A DNA stretch of 64,000 nucleotides from Pyrocephalus nanus. Its lineage: Eukaryota > Chordata > Aves > Passeriformes > Tyrannidae. Location: NCBI GenBank assembly GCA_038380795.1, contig CM076268.1, positions 23,941,501 to 24,005,500 on the forward strand, given 5' to 3'. The notes beneath the pieces were generated by a model. It searched no databases. It saw only the letters and a list, made by a program, of their open reading frames with translations, and was not told the DNA's origin. Positions 12,701 to 26,760 of this stretch are shown here, piece after piece. Positions within the stretch are counted from its first letter, which is position 1; the number at the start of each line of letters is the position of its first letter. The translations under genes and the position numbers were made by a program.

Positions 12701-15700
12701 CTGATTTCTATAACCCTATCATGTTGACAAGTGCCAAACTTCTTTTTCTATCAAGAAATGGAACAAAGTAGTTGGAATGCTCCTCTCAAAAAGCAGCCCC
12801 TGTTAGCACTCAAGCACTAAACCAGCAACTCATTCAAGAATTTAGTTATATAATACCTCCTCATATGCTGCTCTCCCTATTTAATGGTATAAATAATAAC
12901 TGATTCAGGAAACTTATGAGCCTGTTGGTTCTAGTCTGAATCCCCTACTTTGCTAAAGCTTACAAATCAGCTCATGTCTAGTGCTCACCAGGATTGCAGG
13001 AGACGTATCTATACAATCATCCAAGTTCGGACTAGGTTTGAGTCTACACTCAACGTGCCTCCTTTGAAATTCAAGTTGTGTTGGGAGATTAGACTTCTTC
13101 AAACCATGCATCTCTAGAAAAAGTGGTTCACATTACTGGCATAATGCTCAAGAAAACTTTCAAACCTGAAAGGAGACAACATACTCCCCAACTAAGCCCT
13201 AAAAAATGAACTCTCCTTATATTGCTCTTCATAGCATGCTTTAATATTCAGCCTCTAATCATCTCTCACTCAAAAAAACAAGAGGAAAGAAATGTCTCTA
13301 GATGGTTTCATGAGGGTACATCACAGAAGGGCTTTAAACCCAACTTTGCTGTATTGTTACAATGGAAAAAATTACACGCACTTCCATACAGAAGAGAGCT
13401 TGTATCCAATCTTCTCCTGTCTCTGTTTAGAGCAACTGTTACTTGAAATGGTAACAGAAAAGATCTAAGCTAAATCATTTAATCTACGTTTTCTTGTCTC
13501 CTTGGCAAGTTTTTCCCCCAACACTCTACTTCATTTAAAATAGCAAAAGTAAGGAAGAATAAAAAATAGAGCTTTTTTTCCTCTTCCTAGTGTGTAGATC
13601 AGGAAATCCTGCTGCCAGCAGTAATTCCATATTAAACACATATATATTTATTCTCTAGGCACAGAGCACAAGGTTCTGCTCAGTAAAAGGGATATAAGTC
13701 CCTGTTACCTACAGACTTCAGGCCTAAGTGCCTTTGAAGACATCTGCAATTACAGGAAGGTCATCAGAGCTGTGTGAATGTTACTGGCACACACCAAGTG
13801 CTGCAGACAAAGGAAATGTCAAATCCATGGCAAAATGACTGAGACTGCTCTCTAAACCCAGACAAACTGCAGCAATAATTCTCTGTGTATCTCTAAAGGA
13901 TCTTTTCAGAAGTGTACCAGTTTTCACAAAGATAATAGCTTAACCAGACAACTCTTGCAAGTTTCAAGCAATGATACAACCTTAAAAGAGGGGCTGGAAA
14001 AGGTAACAATATCAATTAGGAATATATTTGAACCATGGACTATAGTTCTTCAGAAGACAAACACAAAGATATAAAAAAGAAACCACACCTCTGCTCTCAT
14101 TCAAACAACGCAATTAAGTATGTCCTTAAGTGCTCTGCTGTACTGGGTGATTATTACAGAAGTCTATTATCTATGAACTATTTACAAAAATAGTTTGTTG
14201 CAAAAATCCCCAGGGGTGAACTTCATGCCTCTTCTGGTTAGAGCTGCACCACCCACGAGAACTTTTCATCCCTTACCAGAGGTAACCTTTGGCTGTGATG
14301 ATGGCAGCAACAGCCTGATAACCTCCTCCACTGGCACAGGCACTGCCAGAGTGAATGTGAGCCAACCTCTCCCTGACACATACAGGGAATACACAGAAAA
14401 ACACTGCTTAAGCTTCCTAAAAGCAAAAGTAACACATGTAACTAAACAAAACCCAAGTATCAGGAGTGTTCATGCATACAAATGCTCTACCTAGGAGCTA
14501 AGAGCAGAGAATGCTGGAAAAAAAGGAAGTCATCTGGAAGCACTTAGGACACGCATTCCCCTTTTTGCCTCTTCTCTGCAGGGTATGAGAGCTGCTACTT
14601 CTCCTTCTCTCCTGGTCATGGCAGGAGGGGAAGAGACAATGTTCTCAGCCTCTACTGCAGCTTCATAGGGTGGGAATGCAGTCATGCAGTGCTTTGCAAT
14701 GCTGAAGGAGTTTCCTTGTTTAGACATAGATATTCCCAGTAGCTTCTTCTCTGGGCTTCATCTTTTACACATCTCCTTCATGACAGACCCCATTTGGAGA
14801 CCAAATCTATTTTAGAGTCTAGAGAGGATTTTTCCTACATAGTTATGGCATCAACATGCTAGATGGGCCTTTTAGCTTTTTTGCAATTATTATTTTGGGA
14901 GAAAGCAACTGCTACTGGTGCAAGTCTAGCAAGTCACTGAGTGGCTAATGACTTCGGTAGGACCTTTTAAGCCGTAGGTCTGGGTTACCAAGCAAGCAAC
15001 TGCAGTGAGCTGGAATATGTGGGAACTTGAAGTACTAGTGACAGACTTAGTAAGGGGAGGATTTTTAAAGCTCAAATATTCACCATAAGAGCAACTGTAA
15101 GGGGTGGAGGGCGGGGGGAAGATGCCTGCAATACAGACAGCCAACTGCTATTGGCTCTATCAGTTCTAGAAAAAGTTCTAAAGCTTACTGCACTGACAGT
15201 GTACCTACAAAAGACTGAAATCACAGTCTGACCAGGAAGCAGTAGCATTAGCATCACGTGACTGCACACACTGAGCTTAATGGGGTGCAGCAGACCTCCT
15301 TGGAGTCTATGGAAGAGACACAGCCTAAAAATTCAACAAACGCACTCGATGTCCAGCAGGCTATTCCAAATGCAAATGCAATGCTCTAGTCCACTAAAAC
15401 AGTGAGAGAAGATAAAAGAAAACAAGACTGCAACTAGAAGAACATGGTTTACTGAACAGCACAAGTCAAGAGCTGTTGAGGGCAGAAACAATGGCCTCCT
15501 ATCCAAGATGGGTGACTAAGCCAATCAACAAGCCAAGACCTGACCTGCTTGGAAAGTCACCTGTCTGTCAGAGAATTCTGGTTTCCTCTTAACCATCTCT
15601 TACCTACATCTCTCAGAGCAAAGAAGCAGATAAGGATACTGCCTCCCCATCAGCACCACTTGTCAGGCATGAAGGTTGAGTGAGGACAGTTTTAACATTC

Positions 15701-17528
15701 AGGTTCAGCTACTGATGCCAGAACAAATGTGCTTTAAATAATCATGCCAGGTGGTCAGGCGTAGCAGACTGTGTAACACTTTGCAACCTCTTCATTTGAC
15801 CACATAAACATCCACATTTCACTGATTCCACATCAGCAACAGAAGAGGCAGTAAAAATTGTGCCTCCAAAGGTAGCTTTGAATAGGCTTTGCTGTGCAGG
15901 CTTAAGAGCAGGCTTTGTCACCTCTGCTCTACTTTAAGCCCTCAGAATATCAGCCTTCTTTACATCTTCCTCCTTGAACGGTTCTGAAGATATTGGGGAT
16001 GTTCTGAAAGGGGATGGTATCAATAAAAGCAGCTGTCATCAGGATCAAGTGTTTCATTTTGATTCCCATTTCAACAGTAACCACGAAAGCAGTGAGTTCA
16101 AGGGTGGGCAGGGAACAGAAAAAGCGTAAGGAGAATAACAGTGGGTTTAGAAGAAAAAGAAAGAAAAGGTAAACATTAATTGCATCTACTGTCTTCCTCA
16201 CACACATACTGTTTTCAACATGAAACAGACATATGATTAAGCACTGATTAATCATAATCAAAACCATGCAATGCCTATAAAGTAAGAAAAGGCTTCCCCC
16301 TAAAAAAATCCCACTAAAAAACGCAAAGTGAGATGAATTATGATGCTACTGTATCCATAAGCCCCAAATACCTGAAAGCCATTACAGTGAAGACCAAAGT
16401 CAGCTACTCTGTAACATGAAAGAGTGCTTAGGAAATGACAATAAAGACAGAGGTTGAGCAGGATCACTCTTTAGAAGCAGCACAGGATTAAAATCTCCCC
16501 TGTCATGAATTACAGCCATCTTTGATACTGCAGCTCTTCTCTAGAGGACCAGACATTTTCACTACTTTTTTCTTTCTTCTCGCACAGTACTGCATTACCT
16601 CCTATTGTTACAGAAGTATTCTGATTCTACATTACCATTAGATAAATCAAGAATTTTCAAGATATTTAAATTACAAACAACTAGGTTACATTCAATTACA
16701 ATTCTTCCACATCAATCTGTTCTTATGTTGCTGCAGGATTTTAATGTTAAGAATACATGATGGAAAAAATAAAAAGGAAGTCTAATTGTGTAATCCAAAG
16801 CATGTAAAAGCAAACAGATGACTGGAATTCAGCTCAACAATTCCATCTTTTCTAATCATACTGTAAACCACAAGTTCCTCAAGGGAAATAGTACATCTCT
16901 CTGCTTGGATAATATCTTCCAAAAATTGACATTTTGAGTACATTAGAAGATATGTCAGAAACAAGTGTGACTATTAGTTTGGATCCATTAGAAAGTGGTT
17001 CACATTTCAAAATGCACAATGCAACAAATCCCAAAAGGGTTTTAATTTGTACAAAAGCATATAACCACCTCTTCTCTTTCACAAATAACATCAGAGGAAA
17101 ACTTCAGAGAAAATTTAAATTCTTCAACTGAAAAGAGGATTGGTAGCATGTAGCTCTTTAAATAATTTCTTTCCCTTCCTGTGCTACACTTTATCCTGCT
17201 GGGAAAATAAATCCTGCAACTTTTCACTTGAAGGGCTAAATTTGCTTTTTAATTAGAGATGCTTATGCTGACTCTGTTTTATTTAAAATGCAGAGATCCT
17301 TCCAGAAATATTTAATAAATCAGTACTTAAAAAAAGAGAAATGCATAGAAATAAGATAATTGAAAAAAAAGGAGAAGAGAAAACTTTTTTCCAGCCAGAA
17401 GAAATATTTAAGACCTTATAGACTTCCATCTTTTTTGATCAAGACCAAATTCAGATAACCTACATGTTCCTATCCTCAGTATGAGGACAGTGGAATAAAC
17501 AAGCATGATTTAATCCCATAAGCACTCC

Positions 17529-17546
17529 TTTTTTTTTTTTTTTTTT
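17529..17546. repeat. T18 homopolymer
   Basis: An uninterrupted run of 18 T on the plus strand inside DLG5 intron 1. No retroposon body is recognisable next to it. Confidence 0.9.
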
Positions 17547-18196
17547 GCATGTTCTCTGTATGTACCCAGTTATCTATCCTGACAGGTATGAGTTTGGGGT
17601 TGGCCAGAGTCATTTATTTTTCAGCTTCATAAGGGATGTTTTTCTCCATTCCCCAGAAAAATTATCAGAGGGAAGGGACTCAATGCACAAATGTAAATTA
17701 ATACTTGGAAAAACAAATAAAACCCCACACAAACCCTCTTCACCTACCCAACTAGAGTTGCCTATCTCAGTCCTCTGCACTATTAATAAGTACAAGTATC
17801 ATAGTACTGTAATATAATAACTAATTCAACAAAGCTGCTACCTTCAGGTAGACTACTAGGAGAAAAAAAATAAAAAAGAAGTTGGTGAATTGCCACCAGC
17901 TCCACATATATAAAACACACGAGCTGATCATTCAGTATTTGCAACTATCCAAGACAAATTTAGCAGAAGCATCCTCCCAGGCTTACAAGAGGCTTTACAA
18001 TTCAAAATTGAGCTCAGTTTGCATCCAAGAAGATCTGGAATCTGTTCATTCTATAAACATCAGAAGTTTGCCCATCCAAAAGCACAGCCTTGAGTGCTTT
18101 TTGGTGATGTCATCAGCAGACAATTATGATACGTAAAGAGAAACCACTGAGAAAGTTTTGAAAAATTAAACCTTGAAAATCTGAGCTACCAGCAGG

Positions 18197-18219
18197 GGTT
18201 GCTCACCAGGTGAGCAACC
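18197..18219. repeat. Perfect inverted repeat, 11-bp arms, 1-base spacer
   Basis: The left arm GGTTGCTCACC is followed by a single A and then the exact reverse complement GGTGAGCAACC. This near-perfect palindrome in intron 1 could form a cruciform or bind a dimeric factor. No function is known. Confidence 0.85.
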
Positions 18220-19888
18220 TCCCTCTATTGAAAACCTGTATTGCGGAGGAATGTTGTTTTAAATGAGACAGAAAGCGCCCTGCCTGGTTACAGCATTTAT
18301 CTCCCTCCTGCTACTTTTAGGCTGAAACTCTGTAATCATCATAAAAGTGCAATTACTAATCACTACTATTAATCACTTGACTTTTGGACACAGAAGATCA
18401 GCATGATCTGGTTTTCAAGGCAGGATGATCTAGTCATAACTTAAGTGTTTTTAAAATGTCATCTCCCTGGTTCCTCAGCTCGTTGCAAGAAGGGCAAGTA
18501 TTTGCACAGATTAAATGATCACCCACCGATTCATGCCCAAATGGCCAAGTACATGCCCTCTGGCCAGCAAGGTCCAGAATTCATCACAAACAACATGGTC
18601 ACAGATTGGGAATCGGGATGATTTGCCACACACAAAAACCTAACTGCACACTGATCACCCGCACAAATTAACAGTGGATACAAATAAAAGCAACATCCAG
18701 CAAATAAGTAGCAGTGATAATGGGCAGCTAAAAGAGAACAGAAAACTCAAAATGTTTCAAAGAAGTGATGAAGATAAACATTCAAACAGAAAGACTATAA
18801 AAATCAAACGACCAGGACATGATGTTTTTACTGGCACATCTAGTGAGGCACTGCACTTTGTTTACACAAACGCAGTGGATCTTACAAAGCATTCCCCTCC
18901 AATTAGATAGCGAAGAAAAATGACTACTAGAACTGGTAGAAACATGGTAAGAGAATCCACACTGGCATCAGCAGAGTTCTTCTTGGTCCATTAGGACTTT
19001 GGAATACAATGGAAAGTGACAACTACACTCCTTTAATGTTCCTCCACTAGTAAAAATGAAAGCTCCAAGGAACCTGCTGACCCCTGTACTTTTCTCATCC
19101 CTCCTTAGTAGAGGCGTATCCTGTCTTTTCCGTGTATCTCACTGTAGAAACAGATCTAATTGTAGCTCTTAATCATCTTTCATGGCTTTCCAAGTCACTG
19201 CTTATCTTCTTACTGAAGCATCTTTAATTTTCCTACTTTTTAATTTTTCTTTATCTTAGTGAAGAAAATGTAAGAATTTTCATCACTGTGGGGAGGGGAG
19301 TTCTTATGATTAGTATTTTTGGAGAAGAGGTATAAGTTCTGTTCTGAAGGCAAACAAACCAGTTTTTATAGGACCAGAAAAATCCTGCCATGATCCTTGG
19401 CTCCAAACACACACATCATTATCTTTCAAATTATCCATCATCTCACCATTATTCCTATTTCCTACTCAGAAATCTAGTATTCTATTTTCAGAACTAGAAA
19501 CCAATGCCTATATCTCCCACTTTTCAAGAAATGAGGTAAGGGAAACGCTCACTTCTTTGTTTTCTCGTAAAATACAATACTGTATCTGGAGGATGGATGT
19601 TCATCAAGTGGAAAAATTGAAGTCTTACTGATAACAAGTGGCAGCACACAGACAGGTGGATTGTGTACTCACTCCAGTTTACCAAGGGGTATTTTTGAGT
19701 TATGAGTTTAACAAACAGATGTCATGTGGAACAAATAATAACATTGTTCTGTTACAAGCCTTAGCACAGGACAATAAGATGGCTCGATTAATTTCTTTAA
19801 AAATAAATTAAGAAATAATTAGAACGTCACTGCTGATACACAGAAGCAAGATGATGTTTAGGCTTACCTTCCCAAAGCTATGAACTGT

Positions 19889-19908
19889 AAAAAAAAAAAA
19901 AAAAAAAA
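19889..19908. repeat. A20 homopolymer
   Basis: An uninterrupted run of 20 A on the plus strand in intron 1, with no recognisable retroposed sequence before it. Confidence 0.9.
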
Positions 19909-20855
19909 TTCCAAATCTCTATACCTGAGGTCAAGATCAGCAGTATGTTAAGCCAAGTGCCCTACATTCAGAAGAACATGAATATGCATCTAGAGATGAC
20001 TAAAAACATTAGAACTTGTTTTAAAATTTCAGATTAGAATTTCTATTAAAACACAGTCTGCCCATGTACACTATACATCTATTGTTCTTCCCACAAAAAG
20101 TGAAAATAAAGAAGAAAGATAACTGATGGTTTTCAACAGTCAGAAGTTTTAGCCAGCAATATTCAACATAAAAAAAAAAATAGAAATCAACCTTAAGAAT
20201 GGTTAAATTACTGGGCATTTTCCCCAAAATTAATGGGAAGCAGAAAGCTATCTGAGAAACAGCCAGCACAGTAATATCACTCACAGTACCTCAGTCTGTT
20301 CTCCAATGGTAAAGCAATCCATAAAACACTGTGCTGTAGTGAGCAACACAGGCATAGAAGAAGACAAAAAATAATAAGGAATATGCTATTTGCAATACAG
20401 CATTCTAATTAACAGCAGGAATAGTTCTGGAGAAAAACCTGAGGTGTGAAAGGAAATGCTCCCCTACCAAGGAGTAATAACAATATTAACACAGTCTTCA
20501 GTGTTGTGCTCCCTATGCTGAACTTCCAGGGCACTTGAAGAAACCTCCTGTGTCCCTGTGACTAGAAGGTATAAGCACAGATGGCATCAAGTGAAAGTAG
20601 GACAAAGAACAAGGGTAAGAAGGATAAGTAGGGAAGTTTTTCTTAACTGTGCACTCTGAACTCCATTATGGCACAAGAGCTCTCCTGCCAGTGTGACCAC
20701 TGATCTCATCATGACAGCTCAGCCTGAAACACAGCTCTCAACTCTGTACACATCCACTACAAGAAGCAGGTATAGTATAAGAAAAACTTCAAAAACAAAT
20801 GACAGCTATGGAAGGCATAATAAATCTCTAAATGGGTGAAATTTTTTTCCATGTA

Positions 20856-20891
20856 TTGCTATTATGCTAGCACTTGCTATTATGCTAACAC
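20856..20891. repeat. Tandem duplication, 2 x 18 bp
   Basis: The unit TTGCTATTATGCTAGCAC is followed directly by a second copy that differs at one base (GCTAACAC instead of GCTAGCAC). It is a small local duplication in intron 1. Confidence 0.85.
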
Positions 20892-23800
20892 TACACAGTA
20901 AAACACCAGTTTGAAAACTAAAAATTATTGTTAGCACATGGGCTTTAAAAAAACCAAAAAAAACCAACAAAACAACACCAAAAACAACTGGATAGTACAG
21001 CCTACAATTGCAATTTAGCATACATATGCTTTCAACGGGTGCAGTCAAGCACCATTAAAGCTCTAACAGCATGTTTTAAGAGATATAAAATGCATGAACC
21101 AGAAGCCCTAAAGAACAAACCACAACTTTTGTTTAAAGAAGTCCTGTTGCCTCTGTGTTTAGTTGTGAATGACAGGAAATCTGTCAGCATGGCTTGTATA
21201 CACACAAAGAAAACTAGAATGATAAAACCAGTCTGTTACAAAGACAGAAGCTCCAATATGGCACTACTCCAATTGTTATACAGACAAGCCTGTAAAATTG
21301 TGTTTATTTTCTGAATAAAAATACTATAGAGGAATTGCATGTAGCAGAGATTTTCTAAGACCGAACTTTTAAGAATGCTTTTAAACTGCTGACAAAGGGA
21401 TGACATTGAGAACCTGGAGAAACCTGAGCTACAGCTGGAGCCAATGTTCATTTGTTTCAATATTCTTGTGGCTGCTCAGACAGCAAATACTGCCACCGGA
21501 GGGGGTGCCAATTGCCATTTATTAGACTGAAAGAGAAATGTATAGTCTAACATTTAATCTTTTACCAAATCCATAAATGCAGTAATCTAAAACATTGCAA
21601 AAGCAAAATTTATTTCCCACATAAGAGGTATGTCTCATATAAATTAAGTCTGATGTCAGTGAAGCAAATGGTAAAAGCAACAGCTCTTCACACTCTCCCA
21701 GGATGCTGTCCCTACATTTTGCTGTGCACTGAGAAAACTGCTGACTGTTCAAATATTGGTCTTCACACCAAAGTGACAGAGGTCCCTATTCTGTTTATTT
21801 TTCATCGAGACAGAAGACCTCTTCATAACTTGCAGGGGGCATAGCCTCCTCAGAAGCTGAGCCTCAGTACAGCTCCAGCAGTGCCCCGTCTAATGCTTAT
21901 TTTCATGCCTAGTGACTTTTTTCTTTGGTCTGTAATAAGAAGATAATATGCAGGATGAAATTCTATTCATGTTTCCGAAACTTAGAAGCATGATAATTTA
22001 TTGCAATTTGCTCATTCTGAAATCTGTCCTCACTACTGAAATAGTACACTAACTATTGCACAAGTTAAAGAACTGAGAACGGGTATTATTTTGGCTTCAT
22101 ACTTCCAGTAAAAGCATAATCTCCTTCATCTGAATGTCTTGTACTGCTATACAGTAGAACTGTGTCTAGCAATCCATTTATATGTGTAGGCACAAAAAAC
22201 TCTGGCAAATGTGTCAACTTCAGCTACACATTTCACTTTTCTCATTAAAATATTTTTTTTTTTATAATAAGCTTAATTATGAATGAGAGTTTCATAAAAA
22301 AACAGCAGCCCCACTTCCGCCTTCAATCAACCAGGTCCTCTAGAAGCTTCAGAACTGATGCTTTCAGCCATGCCCCATTTGACACACACTGTGCAGAACC
22401 AATGTTGTGGCAATAAATTAACTTCCACAGCAAAAGCGAATTCCCCTGACTTCATCCTTTACCTAGGCTGTGGCATGTCCAAAACACAGCAACTTCCACT
22501 GGATTTCTCAGTTGCAAACTCAAGACTTACTTACAAACACTACCAGTACAAACCCTCCCATAGGGAACGAAAAGTTCCATGAGGCCTTTAAAACAAACAA
22601 AAAAAAATAATTGGGAGAGGGGGAACAATGACACTGAAATTAAAACAGCATGTCCAAGAAGGGTGACCAGCAAGACCCCTGTTAACATAGAAGTCACTTG
22701 TAGAAAGCCCTAGATGCCAAAGCCAGGTTTGCAATGCCTTAATTTTTCAGCCTCTGCTGCTAGTAAGACTATATCCTCTAGACATGATTATAAAGGGAGG
22801 AAAGTATAAATTGATACATCACACCTGTACACTCAGAACTTCAACATCACATTTAGAAGGACCTCTCCTTTTTTTCAAATTCTATGTTGATATGACACAT
22901 ACTCAGATCAATGACCTGCTTGAAATTGTTTTAAAATGCCGTTTTAGCTATTGGCAACCTATCACCAGCCATCACTTAACAGTTTGTCTCTAGAAAATCT
23001 GACTGCACAGCAACCAACATAAGATTTCAGAAGCTATCCAACTTGAATGCTGCTACAAGTTCTATATAAAACTAAAAAGGTAATATGGCTGAAGAATAAA
23101 TTAGTCCACAGCACAAAGAAGATTACGGAACATATATCCTGGGTTGGGGGTGGGATAGACACAGCAAAGACCACAAATATTTGTCTTGCAATTAAAAAAA
23201 AAAAATTCTCTCCCCCCACATGTGGCTTTTAATCGGTCTCCAGACAACCACAGGAAGTCCGGGTGGTTGGGACTTGAGCAGAAGAGCCTCCCATGCTACT
23301 GAACACCGAAAGAGGGAAGTGGGTTATGACACTGCCACAATCAAACCACTAGAAAACTCTGATTTTGGTCTCAGAATGTTTCACACTTTTTCATGCTGCA
23401 CAATTTTTACCAAGAACCATTTAAGTAATGGCTGGATTGAACACCAGACTTCGATTTGCCAGTCAAAATGTTTTTCCTTCTTTAATTTTAATTAGTTTTT
23501 TCCTGTAAATAGCAACTTTCTGTATTTTACTTACTGCAAAGAATGGCTGAAATACAGCAATCTGGAGTTCAAGGTGCAGACCAATGCTATAAAAAATCAA
23601 ATCGCTCAGAAAAAAGTAACATTAAGGAATTATAAAAGAAAAAAAAAACATTACTCCAAATTTTTCAGAACCTTTAAACGTCTCCTTCCATAACCAAGCA
23701 GAAAGCCAAAAGAGTAGCTGATAAAGAGCCCATAAAAATACTCAACATCAGTGCAACCACTCAGCTCTCCAATACCTTTCAGTGCAGCTTTACAGTAAAG

Positions 23801-25084
23801 CATTTCTGCTTCTTCTCTCTTCCAACTCATCTTCCTTCTCAGCTCCAAAGATCACAGGTTGATTGTACAGACAGTATCTCATATATGCTGTTCCTGAATC
23901 CTCCCTACCCAGCTAAGCTTTGTCATTACCACACTGCTATTGTTTTCTTCATCAAGTCCATGTTCCACAAACAGGTCTCTGACTAAAGCCAGACAAGTTT
24001 ACTCAGTAACCATAGTCATTATCACCTGGTTTCAGGTGTTGCCCACACAACACTTCATTTTCCTTATTTCTACTATGTTATAGCCATAATTGTATTTGTT
24101 GCACTCTTCAGCATTGCTTTTGGGATGAATGAGATCAGCAAGCAATTACTCATGAAATGAAATAAGCCCTAAGCTTAAGTTAATTCAAGCTTGAAAACAA
24201 AAAGCCAGAATAGGAAACTGTCAAAAAGCACATGGGAAGTCTTATTAGAAGCAGCCATACTGCTTTTTCCAAGCACTGTACGTGTACCAACATGTATTCT
24301 ATGCCTATGTATCAAGCAATTTAGCTCAGTCCTGTGATTCAAAAATACAAGCTAATGCTGTGGGGTAGGAGGGCTAAAGAAATTACAGTTGTGTACACTG
24401 AACACCCAATTATTACTGGAACACTGGTAGTCAAGCTGCAGAATGTACTTATATTAAAGAAGCTATCAAATCTGCACTAAATCCTAAGAGCAATGTCTGA
24501 ATAAATGCAACACAAATTCATGTCCTGCATGTAAATCAGTTTAAATACAAGTACAAAATATTTCATGTGCTTCCTGGCATGGTAATATTCTTATAAAGCA
24601 ACACCTCTGTAACCACACAAATTTTTGGTTTTCAAAACACCTGGAATCAGAAGACAGCGCGCATATATCAACATTTTTCTGCTTAAAATTTTATTCTTGA
24701 TACCAGAACATTTATCTGCACAGGTCTGGAAAAGACACTCTCAAATTAGTTTTAACTATAAATGAATAGAAGTCTTTGTTCAAGAGTGGCTGAAGAGGAG
24801 CAGTTAAAAAAAAGAAGAAAACAAGCAAACAAAAAATCCCCAACCAAACAAACAAAAACAAAGAAACAAAAACCCAAACCACTTTCTAGTAAGCTTTTAC
24901 AAGAAACATTACTGGTATAAGCTAAAACATAAGCAGATTCCCTGCAGTAACAAAGACTGAAAAGTTTAGGTCTGTTAACCTACCCAGCAACTACTACAAC
25001 TATTTCAGACACTCCAAGCTGTGCATATAGCACAGAGCAGGCACCTTCCCAGCCCAAAACCAAACAAAACACACTGCAAATATT

Positions 25085-25270
25085 CCCCGGACTTTGTGCC
25101 ACTAGTGGGAAGGTAACCCAGAGCGCAGGCTCCAGTGCGGTGCAAGGCAGGCCGGCGGCGCTCGGTCCCCAAGCAGCGCGACCAGCCCGGGCACAACAAA
25201 GGGCTGTTGTTCCAAGGCAGCAGCAGGGCGGCAGCTGAACCAGTTGGCCCAGTACCCTACCGTGGTCTGT
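25085..25270. promoter_or_regulatory. Small CpG-rich islet inside DLG5 intron 1
   Basis: A patch of under 200 bases is clearly richer in G+C and CpG than the surrounding AT-rich intron, with CGGCGGCGCTCGG, AGCGCGACC and CCCGGGC clusters. The rest of the intron has almost no CpG. It could be an alternative DLG5 promoter, a hypomethylated enhancer, or the remains of a GC-rich insertion. No TATA box or coding exon is recognised in it. A GGGAAG/GTAACC site on the plus strand near 25110 resembles a splice donor but has no support. Confidence 0.4.
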
Positions 25271-26057
25271 GGGACATCAAAGGCTGGCTGTGACCTAAGC
25301 AGACAATTAGGATGTGTGGGTGTAGAGTTACAGAGTTCCAAGAGGTCACTCACGGATGAATTTTAGCACTGCAGTACAACCCCTTTTTAAAGCAGTATTA
25401 TTGGCTTTTTGCGCAACGAGCCTTCAGTTTGACCCCAGATCTAGGGAAATTACTGCAACACTGCTTTTTTTTTTTCCTATGTAAAGTTTACTGCAAAAAG
25501 ATGAGCTAAGTAGCTTAAATATACACATAACAAATTTAGTTTGTAAAGGCCAGATAACGTGGTTCTTTCTTTTAAATAATCGGGTAACCAAGTTAACCAA
25601 GACACTGATGAGGAAGGGGATGAAGAGCTGTGGAGTAATTAGCAAGGACAAAAATCACACCCTATTGCCAAAGACACTCAAGCTGCAACAGTAAGGTACA
25701 ACACTCCTTTCAGAAAGTATAATCAGCACAAAGGCTTGTGAGTTCTATACATATGCCATAAAAATAATTGAAGACACACCTCCTTACAAAGAAGCCCAGT
25801 TGTGCTTTCTTCTCTGTTGAAGATGCCACTAACATCAACACCATCTATCCCACCACATGGGGATAATTCCACTCACTGCCCTTCTCATCAACTCAATCCC
25901 ATGGTTCTGTCTAGAAGGACTATTTCCTCCCTCAGTAATGCTCCTTCCCAAAACACTTGCCTCATTTACCCACCAGTTCTAAATGCGCATGCCAAACTAT
26001 TCAAGACAGACCTGAAGCAAGAAAAAAGTAGGGCTGAGATCACAACACCTCTATATA

Positions 26058-26760
26058 GAATCACGGAATATTCTGAATTGGAAGGGACCCATGAGGATCA
26101 TCAAGTCCAACCCTTAGCCCTGCACAGGACCATCTGCAAGAGTCACACCATGTGCCTGAGAGTATTGTCCAAATGCTTCTTGAACTCTGCCAGGCTTGGT
26201 GCTGTGACCACTTCTATGGGGAGCCTGTTCCAGTGCCCAACCACCCTCTGGGTGAAGAACCTTTTTCTCATCTCCAACCTAAACCTCTCCTGACACAACT
26301 TCCGACCGTTTCCTCATGTCCTGTCACTGATCACCACAGAGATCAGGGCCTGTCCGTCCTCTTCCCCTCAAGAGGAAGTTCTAACTGCAGTCAGGTCTCC
26401 CCTCAGTCTCCTCCTCTCCAGGCTGAACAGACGAAGTGCCCTCAGCCTCTCCTCATAAGGCTTCCCCTCAAGGCCCTTCACCATCTTCCTTGCCCTCCTT
26501 TGGACACTCTCTAGTAGCTTAATGTCTTTCCTATATTGCAGTGCCCAAAACTGCACACAATATTCGAGGAGAGGCTGCCCCTCCCTCAACCAGTTGGCGA
26601 TGCTTTGCCTGATGTCCACCAGGACATGGTTGGCCCTCCCGGCTGCCAGGGCACTGCTGACTCATCTTCAACTTGCCATTGACCATGACCCTCAGGTCCC
26701 TTTCCATGGCATTGCTTTCCATCCAGCATCTCATTCCCCACTCTGAACATATACCATACC
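26058..26760 (-). mobile_element. CR1 LINE fragment, 5'-truncated, with remnant of ORF2 C-terminus
   Basis: The minus strand holds the 3' portion of a CR1 non-LTR retrotransposon. From high to low coordinates it shows a piece of the reverse-transcriptase protein ([20 protein letters not shown], then [20 protein letters not shown] and [18 protein letters not shown]), then [12 protein letters not shown], and after frame breaks [12 protein letters not shown]. These are standard motifs of the CR1 ORF2 C-terminus. It ends near 26058 in the CR1 3' terminal motif (GGGTCCCTTCCAATTCAGAA, then TATTCCGTGATTCTATA). The frame is broken by small indels, so the copy is dead. Plus-strand open frames here (25802-26514) are antisense shadows. 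Confidence 0.93.

Noticed and set aside
25802..26514. Plus-strand frames of 163 and 120 codons
   Set aside because: Most of their length is antisense to the CR1 element on the minus strand.
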